The notes under the pieces were generated by a model. It saw only the letters and a program-made list of their open reading frames with translations, had not been told where the DNA came from and made no database searches. A stretch of DNA of 64,000 nt from Xylophilus sp. Leaf220 (GTDB lineage Bacteria > Pseudomonadota > Gammaproteobacteria > Burkholderiales > Burkholderiaceae_C): assembly GCF_001421705.1 (NCBI RefSeq), contig NZ_LMKO01000023.1, forward strand, positions 232,639 through 296,638, in the 5' to 3' direction. The position numbers and the translations under genes are program-made. Positions 24,093-33,275 of this stretch are shown piece after piece (the first letter of the stretch is position 1; the number at the start of each line of letters is the position of its first letter).

Positions 24093-25569
24093 GCGCCGCC
24101 GTGCCGCGCGAGCACAGTGCGGCACACCCCAGCACCAGGCCCGCAAGGCCGAAAGCCGCGCCTACCAGCGCACCGACCGCATGCTTGGGGAAGTCGGCAT
24201 AGCCGTCGCCGAAGACCGACGATGCGAGCGAGTAGACGATGGCCATGCCCCCGAGCCCGAGCAGGCAGGCCACCAGACGCAGGCCGGACCGGTCGCGTGA
24301 GGCCACGTCCGCGCGACCTGGGTTATCGCCTGCACCGCGGCGCAGGCAGAGCAGCAGGCTGCCGGGCACCATGACCACCCCGAGCCCCATCAGCAGCAGC
24401 GCAGCACCGCCGTAGGCACGGTCGGGCAACCGTTCCACCCAGCGCGAGAAAGAGGTTTCGCGCATGAGGACGTACTTGCCACGCTGTGCATCGCCGGGGC
24501 GCTCGAACCAGGCCAGGTAGACCGGATACAGCGGGCGGGTGCTGGCGACCGCATGGCGCATCGGCACCAGGAACGTCGCGGCATCCTGGGCGAACAGCAG
24601 CGGGAGCCGACGCCGCGAGGCCTGCACGATCTCGGGACAGGGCTTGTGGTCCTCGAGCCCCGGCGTGAACCAGCTCAGACCGATGGCACCGCGGCACGAT
24701 GCCGGCAGGCGCAGCGTCTGCAGCGCGGCGTCCTTGTCGCTCGCCGCAGGCAGCACCGCCCAGAAGAAGGTATTGAACTTGTTGGCTTTCGCGATGCTCT
24801 GCATCACGACCCGATCGGACGGATTGAGCGCTGCGAAGCTCAGCGGCATGGCCAGCGCCAACACCGCCAGCGCGCCGGCCAGCCGCCAGCGTCGCCACCG
24901 CGCCACCAGTACCAGCCCGGCGTAGACGAGCAGGGCCGATGCGAAGAATCCGTACTGCTGCTTGCTGAACCCCAGCCACACGACGCCCGGCCCCAGCAGC
25001 AGCGCCACCCGGCCCAGACCCGGCCACTGCGGCACGGCGCACAGCCAGGCACAGGCCGCCATGGCGAAGAACAGGCTGCCCACGACCGAGAACTCGGCAT
25101 ACATCGAATTGAAGTACGGCAGGACCGACATGTCCCCGAACACCAGCCCGAACACGACGGCGCAGGCCAGCAGCACGGCGGACTGCCGTACCACCGCCAG
25201 CAACACCGCCACGCCGGCGACCAGCAGCGCCAGCTTCCAGGCACCGACTTCGCGCAGATCGAAGGTATCGCCCACAGCATGCGGCAGGCGGGCCAGCCGC
25301 ACGAAAAGGTTGTCGAACGACACCATGCACCCCTCTGCATCGGTACGTCCGTCGTAGAGAAGCTCGGCACGCGGCGCTCGATGGTGGGGAATGGCCACCG
25401 CGCCGTTCGCGCTGCTCCACACGCCGGTGCATTCGGACGAACGCACGAAGTCGTAGTTGTTGGCATAGCCCACCATCGGCGACGCGAAAATCACCGCGGC
25501 GATCTTCACGACCGTGGCGGCGAACAGGCACCACGCCAGCCACCGCAGCCCATCGACACGCTTCTGCAT
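24043..25569 (-). CDS. polytopic membrane protein, function unknown
   Basis: This 508-residue protein has about ten hydrophobic helices, with a first transmembrane segment at about 10-32 followed by a large outer loop (about 33-105) with MVGYANNYDFVRSSECTG, and further loops with LNPSDRVVMQS and PASCRGAIGLSWFTPG. The layout of many helices with large periplasmic loops recalls GT-C-type glycosyltransferases, but I see no decisive motif. Its last 17 codons overlap dadA from the opposite strand. It looks somewhat less GC-rich than its neighbours. Confidence 0.65.
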   Translation of the reverse strand: MQKRVDGLRWLAWCLFAATVVKIAAVIFASPMVGYANNYDFVRSSECTGVWSSANGAVAIPHHRAPRAELLYDGRTDAEGCMVSFDNLFVRLARLPHAVGDTFDLREVGAWKLALLVAGVAVLLAVVRQSAVLLACAVVFGLVFGDMSVLPYFNSMYAEFSVVGSLFFAMAACAWLCAVPQWPGLGRVALLLGPGVVWLGFSKQQYGFFASALLVYAGLVLVARWRRWRLAGALAVLALAMPLSFAALNPSDRVVMQSIAKANKFNTFFWAVLPAASDKDAALQTLRLPASCRGAIGLSWFTPGLEDHKPCPEIVQASRRRLPLLFAQDAATFLVPMRHAVASTRPLYPVYLAWFERPGDAQRGKYVLMRETSFSRWVERLPDRAYGGAALLLMGLGVVMVPGSLLLCLRRGAGDNPGRADVASRDRSGLRLVACLLGLGGMAIVYSLASSVFGDGYADFPKHAVGALVGAAFGLAGLVLGCAALCSRGTAALRQSPAPPAARAAPCR

Positions 25570-25661
25570 CTTCCTCGCCCCTCTTGGTTTGCGCGGATTC
25601 TAGGGAGGCGGCCGCAGCGGTCGCGGTGGCGCCGGGGCCGATCCCGTGGCAGCATCTGCCG

Positions 25662-26582
25662 ATGCACGACATCCCCGTCATCGACATCGCCCCCCTCGCG
25701 TCCCCCGACGCCGCCGAGCGCCGGAAGGTGGCCGCCGCGGTCGGTGCGGCCTGCCGGGGCACCGGCTTCTTCCTGGTCACCGGCCACGGCGTGCCCGATG
25801 CGCTGGTGCAGGATGCCTTCCGTGCAGCGCACGAGGTGTTCGCGCTGCCGAACGACGCCAAGCGCGCGCTGGCCATCGCGCGCCACGGGCACAACCGGGG
25901 CTACGTGGGCCTGGGGGTGGAGGCACTCGACGAGACGACGGCCGCCGACCTGAAGGAAGCCTTCAACCTCATCTGGACCGACGGCGGCGCGACCCGGCCG
26001 GCCAACGTCTGGCCGCCGATCGACGGCTGGCCGGCGCGGGTGCAGGCCTACTTCGATGCGGTGCTGGCGGTCGGCCAGCGGCTGCACACCGCCTTCGCCG
26101 CCGACCTGGGCCAGCCGGAGGATTTCTTCGCCGACAAGATCGACCAGCCGCTGGCGACGCTGCGGCTGCTGCGCTACCCGGCCGCGCTCGACGACGACGC
26201 CCCGCCCGGTTTGCCCGGCGCCGGCACCCACACCGACTACGGCAACGTCACCCTGCTCGCGACCGACGGCGTGGCCGGCCTGCAGGTGCGGCGGCGCGAC
26301 GGCACCTGGCTGGATGCGCCGCAGGTGCCGGGCGCCTTCGTCTGCAACATCGGCGACTGCCTGATGCGCTGGACGAACGACGTGTACGTCTCCACGCCGC
26401 ACCGGGTCGCGCCGCCGGCGCGGGAGCGCTATTCCATCGCCTTCTTCCTGGACCCGAACCCCGACGCGCTGGTGAGCGCCCTGCCCGGCTGCGTCCCGGC
26501 CGGCCAGGCGCCGCGCCATGCGCCGATCACCGCGCACGACTACCTGCAGCAGCGCTTCGCCTCGACCTACGGCAAGGCGTAG
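25662..26582 (+). CDS. isopenicillin N synthase-family 2-oxoglutarate/Fe(II) oxygenase
   Basis: The ATG at 25662 gives 306 residues and fits the family start (HDIPVIDIAPL). The iron ligands are visible: His190 and Asp192 in GTHTDYGNVTLL and His247 in STPHRV; Arg256 in RYSIAFF is the 2-oxoglutarate binder. The N-terminal DIOX_N region includes GTGFFLVTGHGVP. Bacterial members hydroxylate or oxidise small molecules, and the substrate cannot be told. It is divergent from the membrane-protein gene across 92 bases and is followed at once by a dispersed repeat. Confidence 0.88.
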   Translation: MHDIPVIDIAPLASPDAAERRKVAAAVGAACRGTGFFLVTGHGVPDALVQDAFRAAHEVFALPNDAKRALAIARHGHNRGYVGLGVEALDETTAADLKEAFNLIWTDGGATRPANVWPPIDGWPARVQAYFDAVLAVGQRLHTAFAADLGQPEDFFADKIDQPLATLRLLRYPAALDDDAPPGLPGAGTHTDYGNVTLLATDGVAGLQVRRRDGTWLDAPQVPGAFVCNIGDCLMRWTNDVYVSTPHRVAPPARERYSIAFFLDPNPDALVSALPGCVPAGQAPRHAPITAHDYLQQRFASTYGKA

Positions 26583-26584
26583 AT

Positions 26585-26647
26585 TCAGAAGAAATGTGCC
26601 CGCAGCCGGCGTCGGTCGCCTGCCACCAGCTATCATTTCTATAGCAA
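26585..26647 (-). repeat. dispersed intergenic repeat, copy 2 (inverted relative to copy 1)
   Basis: It carries GAAATGTGCCCGCAGCCGGCG, then CCACCAGCTATCATTTCTATAGCAAA with a perfect GCTAT/ATAGC stem. It lies between the convergent oxygenase and FIST genes. Confidence 0.75.
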
Positions 26648-26648
26648 A

Positions 26649-27941
26649 CTAGGTTGCGGGCTCTTCCGCGGTCACGAACACCGTCAGCACGCCGGTGTAG
26701 CCGTAGACGTGGTGCCGGGCGATCTCGCCGCCGGCGAAGAAGCCCACCAGCGGCACGTCGCCCAGCGCGTGGCGCAGGATCTGCAGCTCGGCGCTCGGCC
26801 CGCCGAAGTGCGGGCCGCCACGGCCGGCGCAGCTGACGTACAGCGCACCCGCGATGCGGCGCGCCAGGTGCGGCCGGGATTCGGCCTCGGGCGCCGAGAG
26901 CGCCTCGGCGGTCACCAGCGGCAGCTCTTCGGGCTCCAGCTCCTCGCGGATTTCGGCGCAGATGCGCACCAGGTCGGCCCGGGCCGCCTGCACGTTGCGC
27001 TGGCAGAAGGCCATGCGCATGCCGGCCTCGACCCGCTCGGCCACCGCCACGCCCTGGCGCGCCGGATCGAGCCCGACGATATGCCGCACCCGGGTGTCGA
27101 CGCCGAAGTTGCCCGCCCTGCCCACCAGGTCGCTGGCGCCGCCGTCCTGCGGCGACTGCAGGCCGACCAGGGTAGCCCGCACCTTCTCCAGCGCATGCTG
27201 CGGATCGTCCATCGACACGCCCAGCTCGCGCAGCAGCACCTCGAGCGCCGGCTCGCCGTCGAGCTGGGTGATGACGTTGTCCTGCGCCGCGGTGACCGCG
27301 TGGCCCCGCGCCACCGGCAGGCAGCCCTGGGTGACGCGCGAGACCAGCTGTACGCCGGGGCCGAAGGCCACGCCGCTCAACCCGCCCTGAAACACGCCAC
27401 CGGCCGCGCCCTGCCCGCGGATGTTGCCGTTGCCGCCCACGGCGAACTGCACCGTGCCGTGGCGGCTGGCGGCTAGGCCGCCGAAGAGATAGCCGGTGGC
27501 GGTGCGGTCGGCCAGCTCGCCGATCAGCTCGTTCAGGTCGGGCATCTGCGCATCGGAATGCAGCAGCGCGGTGTAGGCGTCGAAGCTGCCGGTGGCCAGC
27601 GAGCCGAGCGGCGCCACGCCGGAGAAGACGCGGTACTGCTCGGGCGGCAGGTCGCAGAGCATCACCGCCAGCGCCGGCTCGTCGAAATACTCGGCGTTGT
27701 TGACCGCCACGCCGACGCCGACGGTGCCGGCCCAGTCGGTCACCTCGGGCAGCTCGGCGCTCAGCGCGTCGAGGATTTCCTGCGCGTCGGCGGCGTAGTG
27801 GTCGGTGATGTAGAGCAGCGCCAGCGGGGGCGACGACGCATGGTCGGGCAGCGCCATCTGGGCACGCAGCTGCGCCAGCACCAGGCCGACCGCCATGCGC
27901 CATTGCGGGTGGGTCGCATGGCCGTAGGGAAAAAGTTTCAT
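26649..27941 (-). CDS. FIST N/FIST C domain sensory protein
   Basis: The ATG at 27941 overlaps the phaM stop (ATGA), so the two are translationally coupled; the frame continues upstream only as a shadow. The 430-residue protein has an N-terminal FIST domain (about 15-225) with SSPPLALLYITDHYA, ELPEVTDWAGTVGVGV and TGYLFGGLAASRHG, and a C-terminal FIST_C domain (about 240-425) ending FAGGEIARHHVYGYTGVLTV. FIST domains are thought to bind small ligands such as amino acids and usually accompany signalling domains; here the protein stands alone. Its coupling to a polyhydroxyalkanoate granule protein is notable. Confidence 0.85.
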   Translation of the reverse strand: MKLFPYGHATHPQWRMAVGLVLAQLRAQMALPDHASSPPLALLYITDHYAADAQEILDALSAELPEVTDWAGTVGVGVAVNNAEYFDEPALAVMLCDLPPEQYRVFSGVAPLGSLATGSFDAYTALLHSDAQMPDLNELIGELADRTATGYLFGGLAASRHGTVQFAVGGNGNIRGQGAAGGVFQGGLSGVAFGPGVQLVSRVTQGCLPVARGHAVTAAQDNVITQLDGEPALEVLLRELGVSMDDPQHALEKVRATLVGLQSPQDGGASDLVGRAGNFGVDTRVRHIVGLDPARQGVAVAERVEAGMRMAFCQRNVQAARADLVRICAEIREELEPEELPLVTAEALSAPEAESRPHLARRIAGALYVSCAGRGGPHFGGPSAELQILRHALGDVPLVGFFAGGEIARHHVYGYTGVLTVFVTAEEPAT

Positions 27942-28978
27942 CGTTTGCGGGTGGGGCGCGGGGCGGTGGGCGCCGCGGCCGGTGGAGGAGTGCGGCGCGC
28001 CGTGCGCGGTGCCGCGGACGAAGCGGCCGGCGCGGGAGGCCGGGCGACCCAACGGGCGGCGGGTGCGGCAGCGCCGCGGGGCGACGGCGCCTTCGGTGCG
28101 CGGGCCACGGCCTTGCGCGGCGTAGTCTTCGGCGGGCGGGCCGGGGCGGACGGCGCCTTTTGCGCTGCGCCCGCAGGCGAGGCTCCGGCGCCGGCGGCCG
28201 CGGCCACGCCCGAGGCCATGCGGGTGGCCGCATCGAAAGCCTGGCGTGCCGCATCGGCCAGCGGCGCCGCGGCCGCCATGACCGGCGGCTGGCGCGCCGC
28301 GTCCTGGATCGCGGCGGTGGCGATCTGCTGAAACTGCTCGGTCAGGGCATTCCACCACTGGAGCGGATCGGCGACGCCCGCCGCGCCCGGAGTGCCGGCG
28401 GCGGCCGGCGGCGTGTCGGCCGGTGGCGCGGCATCGGCCTGCGGCGCGGATGCGGACGCAGAAGCAGAAGCAGACGCGCCTGGCGCGGCCTGCTCGGCGG
28501 CGGCCGGCTCGGGCTGGGGTGCCGCCCTGTGCGCGGCACTGCCGGCGCCGGCGGTGTACATGTCGTCGTAAGGCCCCGGCGCGCCCGCGGCGCGGGGGGC
28601 GGACGCAGGCGCCGCCGGCGGGTCGGCCGCCGCCGAAGCGCCGTCGGCCGTCGGAAAGCGGAAGGCCGAGGCCAGATCGCCCATCTGCACGTTCATGCCG
28701 CGCAGCGTGGCGAGCGACATCTTCTGCACCTCGAGCGCCTGGATGGTGGCGGCCAGCGCGCGGGCGTTCTGCTCCAGCCAGAACTGCACCGTCTTGAGTT
28801 CCTTGATGCGCTTGTCGAGCTCTTCGGGCTGCAGCGTGGGGGCGACCCACCCCGCCCAGTCGGGCATGCCCGCGGGCGCGGCGCGGGGCATGCCCTTGGC
28901 GGCCGACTCCGCCAGCGTCTGCAAAAAATCGAAGCCGGGAACGTACTGGCCGAAGCCGAAGGCGGGGGACTCGGGCAT
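27938..28978 (-). CDS. phaM: PhaM-type polyhydroxyalkanoate granule regulatory protein
   Basis: The 346-residue product matches PhaM at the N-terminus: FGFGQYVPGFDFLQTLAESA (residues about 7-26), then WAGWVAPTLQPEELDKRI and KELKTVQFWLEQNARALAAT (about 41-80), with a coiled-coil region. From about 115 onward it is low-complexity Ala/Pro, ending in a basic Lys/Arg/Pro/Ala tail like histone H1. In Cupriavidus PhaM binds polyhydroxybutyrate synthase, granules and DNA, activating synthesis and distributing granules to daughter cells. The tail here is long compared with the published protein. It overlaps the FIST gene by 4 bases. Confidence 0.85.
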   Translation of the reverse strand: MPESPAFGFGQYVPGFDFLQTLAESAAKGMPRAAPAGMPDWAGWVAPTLQPEELDKRIKELKTVQFWLEQNARALAATIQALEVQKMSLATLRGMNVQMGDLASAFRFPTADGASAAADPPAAPASAPRAAGAPGPYDDMYTAGAGSAAHRAAPQPEPAAAEQAAPGASASASASASAPQADAAPPADTPPAAAGTPGAAGVADPLQWWNALTEQFQQIATAAIQDAARQPPVMAAAAPLADAARQAFDAATRMASGVAAAAGAGASPAGAAQKAPSAPARPPKTTPRKAVARAPKAPSPRGAAAPAARWVARPPAPAASSAAPRTARRTPPPAAAPTAPRPTRKR

Positions 28979-29162
28979 GGCTGTCTCCTGGTGTTGTGGG
29001 GTGGCGCCGACAGGCAGTCAGCTTACCGCAAGCAGCCCGTGTTTCACTCCGCGCCCAACACAGTGTTTCCGCATGTAATCCCGGCCGTCGGCCCCGTGGC
29101 GCAAGCGCTGGCGCGGAGTAAGCTCGATCCGCACGCAGGCTTTGAACACGTATCCGACCGAC

Positions 29163-30368
29163 ATGATTCTGGAGCCGCCGTTGTCCTTGTTGTCTCGCCG
29201 TGCACCGCTCTGCGGCACGCCCCCGCTCCACCGCTGGATCGCCGCCGGCCTGGGCCTGGTCTTTTGCGGTTCGGCATGGGCCGTCCAGGACTGCGACCTG
29301 AACGGCGAGTTCGTCAGCCCGATCGGCGGCGACAGCCTCCAGGGCCGCACCGGCACGATCCGCTGCCGGGAGCGCAGCACCGGCGTGCTCGCCCGCGAAC
29401 AGGAAGTGCAGGATGGCAAGTTCATCGGCCAGGTGCGCTATTTCAGCGAAAGCAGGCTCTCGCGCGAGCATGTCCTGAACGACCGCGGCAACCTCCAGGG
29501 ACGCGCCCGGGAGTTCGCACCGTCGGGCCAGGTTCTGCGGGACGCGGTCTACGACGACGGCCGCCAGGTCGGCCTGGCGCGCAGCTTCTACGCCAACGGC
29601 CAGCTGCAGCGTGCCAGCTTCAGCAGCCCTAAGGGCGAGCTGGCCTCGGCCGAATTCAACGCCCACGGCGACCTGCGGCGGCTGCTCTGCGCCGACCAGC
29701 CGGTGCTGGCGCCGGCGGTCGACGACGCGCGGCTGTGCGGCTTCTCGGGCAAGCCGTCGCAGGTCGCCTTCTATTCGGAGACCGGCGTGGTGCGCTCCCG
29801 CGGCACCTATGTCGCCGGCAAGCGGGTGCGCTACGAGACGCTGCAGGAAAACGGCCACGTCTCGCAGCAGGAAGAACTGAGCGCCACCCGCCGTATCGAG
29901 CGCAGCTTCGACACCGTCGGCACCAAGCGCCGCGAGCTGGTCTGGAGCATCGCGGACGGCAAGGCGGTGCGCGAGCGCGAGCAGGAGTTCTCGCACACCG
30001 GCGTGCTGGTGCGCGAGCGCCGCTGGGCGCAGGGCGAGCTCAGCGGCGAATCGACTTTCTATCCCAACGGCCAGCGGCGCAACGTGGCGCAGTACAACCT
30101 CGTCGGCACCGTTCGCGTGCTGGACACACGCGAGTTCTACGAGAACGGCGTGCTCGCGGCCGAAAGCCGCTACACCGACACCGGCCGCTACGCACCGATC
30201 CCCACCGGCACCCACCGCCGCTTCGACATCCAGGGCCGGCTGAAGTCCGAATCGGTCTACGACGCCCGCGGCCGGCTCAGTCGCGAACGTACCTACGACG
30301 AAGCCGGCCAAGTAGTGCGCGACGAGGATGTACTCGAAGAAGGCTCGCGTCGGGCGCTGGCTCGGTAA
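29163..30368 (+). CDS. secreted MORN-like/YwqK-type repeat protein
   Basis: Neither the ATG at 29163 nor an upstream TTG (29142) has a clear ribosome site; the ATG is preferred. The roughly 401-residue product has a hydrophobic export signal (ending GSAWAVQ) and a run of short repeats of the form Y..NGQL.R...Y..G...G, for example RSFYANGQLQRASF, REFYENGVLAAESRY and TFYPNGQRRNVAQY. These are variant MORN/YwqK repeats. Such proteins are found as surface-exposed or antitoxin-like proteins, but a function cannot be assigned. It is followed by an AT-rich gap of 162 bases. Confidence 0.7.
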   Translation: MILEPPLSLLSRRAPLCGTPPLHRWIAAGLGLVFCGSAWAVQDCDLNGEFVSPIGGDSLQGRTGTIRCRERSTGVLAREQEVQDGKFIGQVRYFSESRLSREHVLNDRGNLQGRAREFAPSGQVLRDAVYDDGRQVGLARSFYANGQLQRASFSSPKGELASAEFNAHGDLRRLLCADQPVLAPAVDDARLCGFSGKPSQVAFYSETGVVRSRGTYVAGKRVRYETLQENGHVSQQEELSATRRIERSFDTVGTKRRELVWSIADGKAVREREQEFSHTGVLVRERRWAQGELSGESTFYPNGQRRNVAQYNLVGTVRVLDTREFYENGVLAAESRYTDTGRYAPIPTGTHRRFDIQGRLKSESVYDARGRLSRERTYDEAGQVVRDEDVLEEGSRRALAR

Positions 30369-30416
30369 GAACTGTTGTACGCGGGAGGGCCTGTAGAAGC
30401 CGCGCTGCTGATCCCA

Positions 30417-30443
30417 ATTGCAACGCTATTGCATACGATTGCA
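30417..30443. repeat. three ATTGCA iterations at helical-turn spacing
   Basis: ATTGCA occurs at 30417, 30428 and 30438 (spacings 11 and 10) in an AT-rich gap, and again at 30535. It may be a regulator binding array or chance in AT-rich DNA. Confidence 0.25.
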
Positions 30444-30530
30444 ATCACGCCCAACAGAAATACCAATCAAATCAAAGCACTAGCATCGCCAATGCATATT
30501 TGGCAACCGACCGGCTAAGCATCTCGACAA

Positions 30531-32170
30531 CTAAATTGCAATCGAACCAGGCCCGGGGTACCAACGTGCGCCCTTTGTCACGCCGATGGAATGCACGGCG
30601 CCTTCTTTTCTGAGTTCCCGCAGCAGCACCTGTATCTGACATCGCGGCAGTGCCGGCAACACCTGTTGCAGTTCTTCCATCTTTGTGCCGCTGCTGGCGC
30701 TGTCGTCGATATGCCGAAGCAGCAACGCCTTGGTCGTGTTGCGATCCAACCCTTTTTTTCGGGTGTAGACACCCTTGGCCCCTAACGCCGCATGGAAGTC
30801 TCGCGACAGCAAGTGCTTGGCGCCTCTGCCACGACCGATGGCTTCAATCGCTCCCAGAGACACCAGACCTGGCAGTCGATCTTTCAGACGCGAGGTCAGG
30901 GGTTGTTCGCGATGCACTGCATCCAGCGTCAGAAAATCATCGGTGGAGAGCGAGCGCAAAGCCTGATCGCCCAGCTTTTCCATGAAGCTCACGAAAGCAG
31001 GGTTGCGCACACCGCCTTCTAGAGTCAGCCGCACTTCATGGGCCGCGGTTCCGGCGAAGCTGGGCAACGGCTTGCCGTGTCGTACCGCGTTCTCTACCAT
31101 GAGATTGAGACCCTGGCCCGAGCGTTCGATCAGGCCACAACGGGCCAGCGCCTCGGCAAGCCGGCGGTTGCGCGGATTCTGCTGATCGATGATGTTTTCG
31201 GGTGTGATGCCGGGCGGCAAGCCGCCGGGGCTCACCACCTCCAGTCGCTTGGCGAACTGCCGTACGAAGATCGATCCGCCGAGCCGGTAGTCACGGTGCG
31301 CCACTGCATTCAATACCGCTTCGCGCACCGGCACCTCGTCGAAGGTGGCAGGTCCATGCGAAAGAAATCATCCTGGTAGCTCTGCCGGTCGTTGCGCAGG
31401 TTGATCTTTTTCCACAACGCGTCCTGCCAAGCGAAAAAAACTTCCCGGTATTCTTCCCGATCAGCGGCCGGGCCGGCCGCTTCGGAGGACCGGTATTCGA
31501 ATACAAGCTCTGCCTGCCCCAACCTCTGCGTCAATGCGGCACGGGTGCCGAACAGGACCAGAGCCGCGTAGCTGATCTGGTCGCCTTCCACCAGCAATTC
31601 GGCATCCCGCAGAGTTTGAGCGTCGCTCTCATCCCGCTTGCGCGGGTCGGCTGTTTTCTGCGCCCAGCGGTCTCGGAACAAGGCGATCGATGCAGGCGCC
31701 AGATCGGACAACGTAGCGCCTGGACAAGGCTGTGCGGAGAAGTCCGGCCCTGCCTCGGCGAACATCGCCTGCAATTCCTGGTGTCCCAAGGGTGCAAGGT
31801 CGTCGCCGGCCCGCTTGTAATAGCAGCCACCGACTTGCCATGCCGTGCCCGGCAAGCGCGACGGTACGTGCACTATCACCACCCTCCCCTCGGGCAGCCG
31901 CAGTTCCTCCACCGGAATTCGATGGCCCAGGCGTTGGTGCAAGCCCGCCTCGGTTCGCTCGGGCGTGTCGAAAGCAGAGGAACCGACGATGCGCCGAGGT
32001 CGCTGGTCGGTGACCCCCAGCACCACCCTACCACCGCCTTCGTTTGCCAGGGCGACGCAGTACTTCAACAAATTCTCAAAGTCGAAGCGCTGCTTGGCCT
32101 CTTTGAATTCAAGCCGCTGACCTTCGGGTTCGACCATCCATTGCTGGAGTTGAGCAGGTGAAGTGGGCAT
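30531..32170 (-). pseudogene. AlbA_2/Schlafen-type ATP-binding transcriptional-regulator-like gene broken by a one-base frameshift
   Basis: Two reading frames make one familiar protein. The upstream frame (from ATG 32170 to a stop at 31310) carries the AlbA_2 domain: QRLEFKEAKQRFDFENLLKY and ALANEGGGRVVLGV. It runs on to YQDDFFRMDLP, then goes out of frame. The downstream frame (to 30531) resumes with VPVREAVLNAVAHRDY and RQFAKRLEVVSPGGLPPGIT, the HATPase-like C-terminal half, and a winged-helix tail. At about 31348 the sequence reads CTGCCACC where CTGCCCACC would restore LPTFDEVPVREAVLNA, so one base is missing. It is either a real pseudogene or an assembly error. The gene is less GC-rich than its surroundings, which suggests transfer. 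Confidence 0.75.
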
Positions 32171-32237
32171 GGTGGTCTTGGCGAAACGGAAATTCAAAAA
32201 TCAAGCGGCTAGGCGATGATGACGAACGCGACCATGT

Positions 32238-33275
32238 TCACGCCACCGCGGAAGCAGAGGTGTCTGAACCCTCTACCCCCACCACGTCCTGGTCGATCGC
32301 GCCGAAGACGCTCTGCCCGTCGCGTCCCTTCATCTCGATGCGGATCGTGTCGCCGTAGCGCATGAAATCGGTCTTGGGCGCGCCGTCCTGGATCGTCTCG
32401 ATGCAGCGCTTCTCGGCGATGCAGCTGTAGCCCTTGGGCCATTCCAGGCGGCCGTTCTTCTCCACGCCCTTGTTGCTGACGGTGCCGCTGCCGACGATGC
32501 TGCCGGCGCGCACGTTGCGGGTCCGGGCGATGTGGGCCACCAGCTGGCCGAAGTGGAAGGTCATGTCGGGGCCGGCGTCGCACATGCCGACCTTGCGGCC
32601 GTTCCAGCTGCTCTGCAGCGTGAGGTGCAGCCGGCCGCCCTGCCAGGCCTCGCCCAGCTCGTCGAGGGTGACGGCCACCGGGCTGAAGGCGGTGGCGGGC
32701 TTGCTCTGGAAGAAGCCGAAGCCCTTGGCCAGCTCGGCCGGGATCAGGTTGCGCAGGCTGACGTCGTTGGCCAGCATCACCAGACGGATGCCGTCCAGCG
32801 CCTGCTCGGGCGTGGCGCCCATCCGCACGTCGGCGGTGACGACGGCGATCTCGGCCTCGAAGTCGATGCCGAAGGCTTCGGACGGCACCACGACCGGGTC
32901 GCAGGGGCCTGCGAAATCGTCGCTGCCGCCCTGGTACATGAGGGGGTCGGTGTAGAAGCTCGCGGGCACCTCGGCGCCCCGGGCCTGGCGCACGAGCTCG
33001 ACATGGTTCAGGTAGGCCGAGCCGTCGGCCCACTGGTAGGCGCGCGGCAGGGGCGCCATGCAGCGGGCGGGCTCGAACGGGAACGCGTGGCGGACACGGC
33101 CGGCGTTGAGCTCGTCGCTCAGGTCCTGCAGCTGGGGCGAGAGGAAGTTCCAGTCGTCCAGCACCTGCTGCAGGCGGCCGGCGATGCCGGTCGCATAATG
33201 GGCCGAGGCCAGGTCGCGCGAGACGACCAGCAACTGGCCGTCGCGCGATCCGTCCTTGTAGGTAGCAAGTTTCAT
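32238..33275 (-). CDS. fumarylacetoacetate hydrolase-family protein
   Basis: This 345-residue protein begins MKLATYKDGSRDGQLLVVSR, a very conserved start in this family, so the start at 33275 is secure. The acidic metal-binding region is visible in GIDFEAEIAVVTADV (about 145-160), followed by NDVSLRNLIPAELAKGFGF and VSNKG. Members hydrolyse or decarboxylate 2-oxo acids in aromatic catabolism, for example splitting fumarylacetoacetate. No other aromatic-degradation gene is adjacent. Its start codon shares the CATG of the divergent DUF3108 gene's start. Confidence 0.88.
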   Translation of the reverse strand: MKLATYKDGSRDGQLLVVSRDLASAHYATGIAGRLQQVLDDWNFLSPQLQDLSDELNAGRVRHAFPFEPARCMAPLPRAYQWADGSAYLNHVELVRQARGAEVPASFYTDPLMYQGGSDDFAGPCDPVVVPSEAFGIDFEAEIAVVTADVRMGATPEQALDGIRLVMLANDVSLRNLIPAELAKGFGFFQSKPATAFSPVAVTLDELGEAWQGGRLHLTLQSSWNGRKVGMCDAGPDMTFHFGQLVAHIARTRNVRAGSIVGSGTVSNKGVEKNGRLEWPKGYSCIAEKRCIETIQDGAPKTDFMRYGDTIRIEMKGRDGQSVFGAIDQDVVGVEGSDTSASAVA

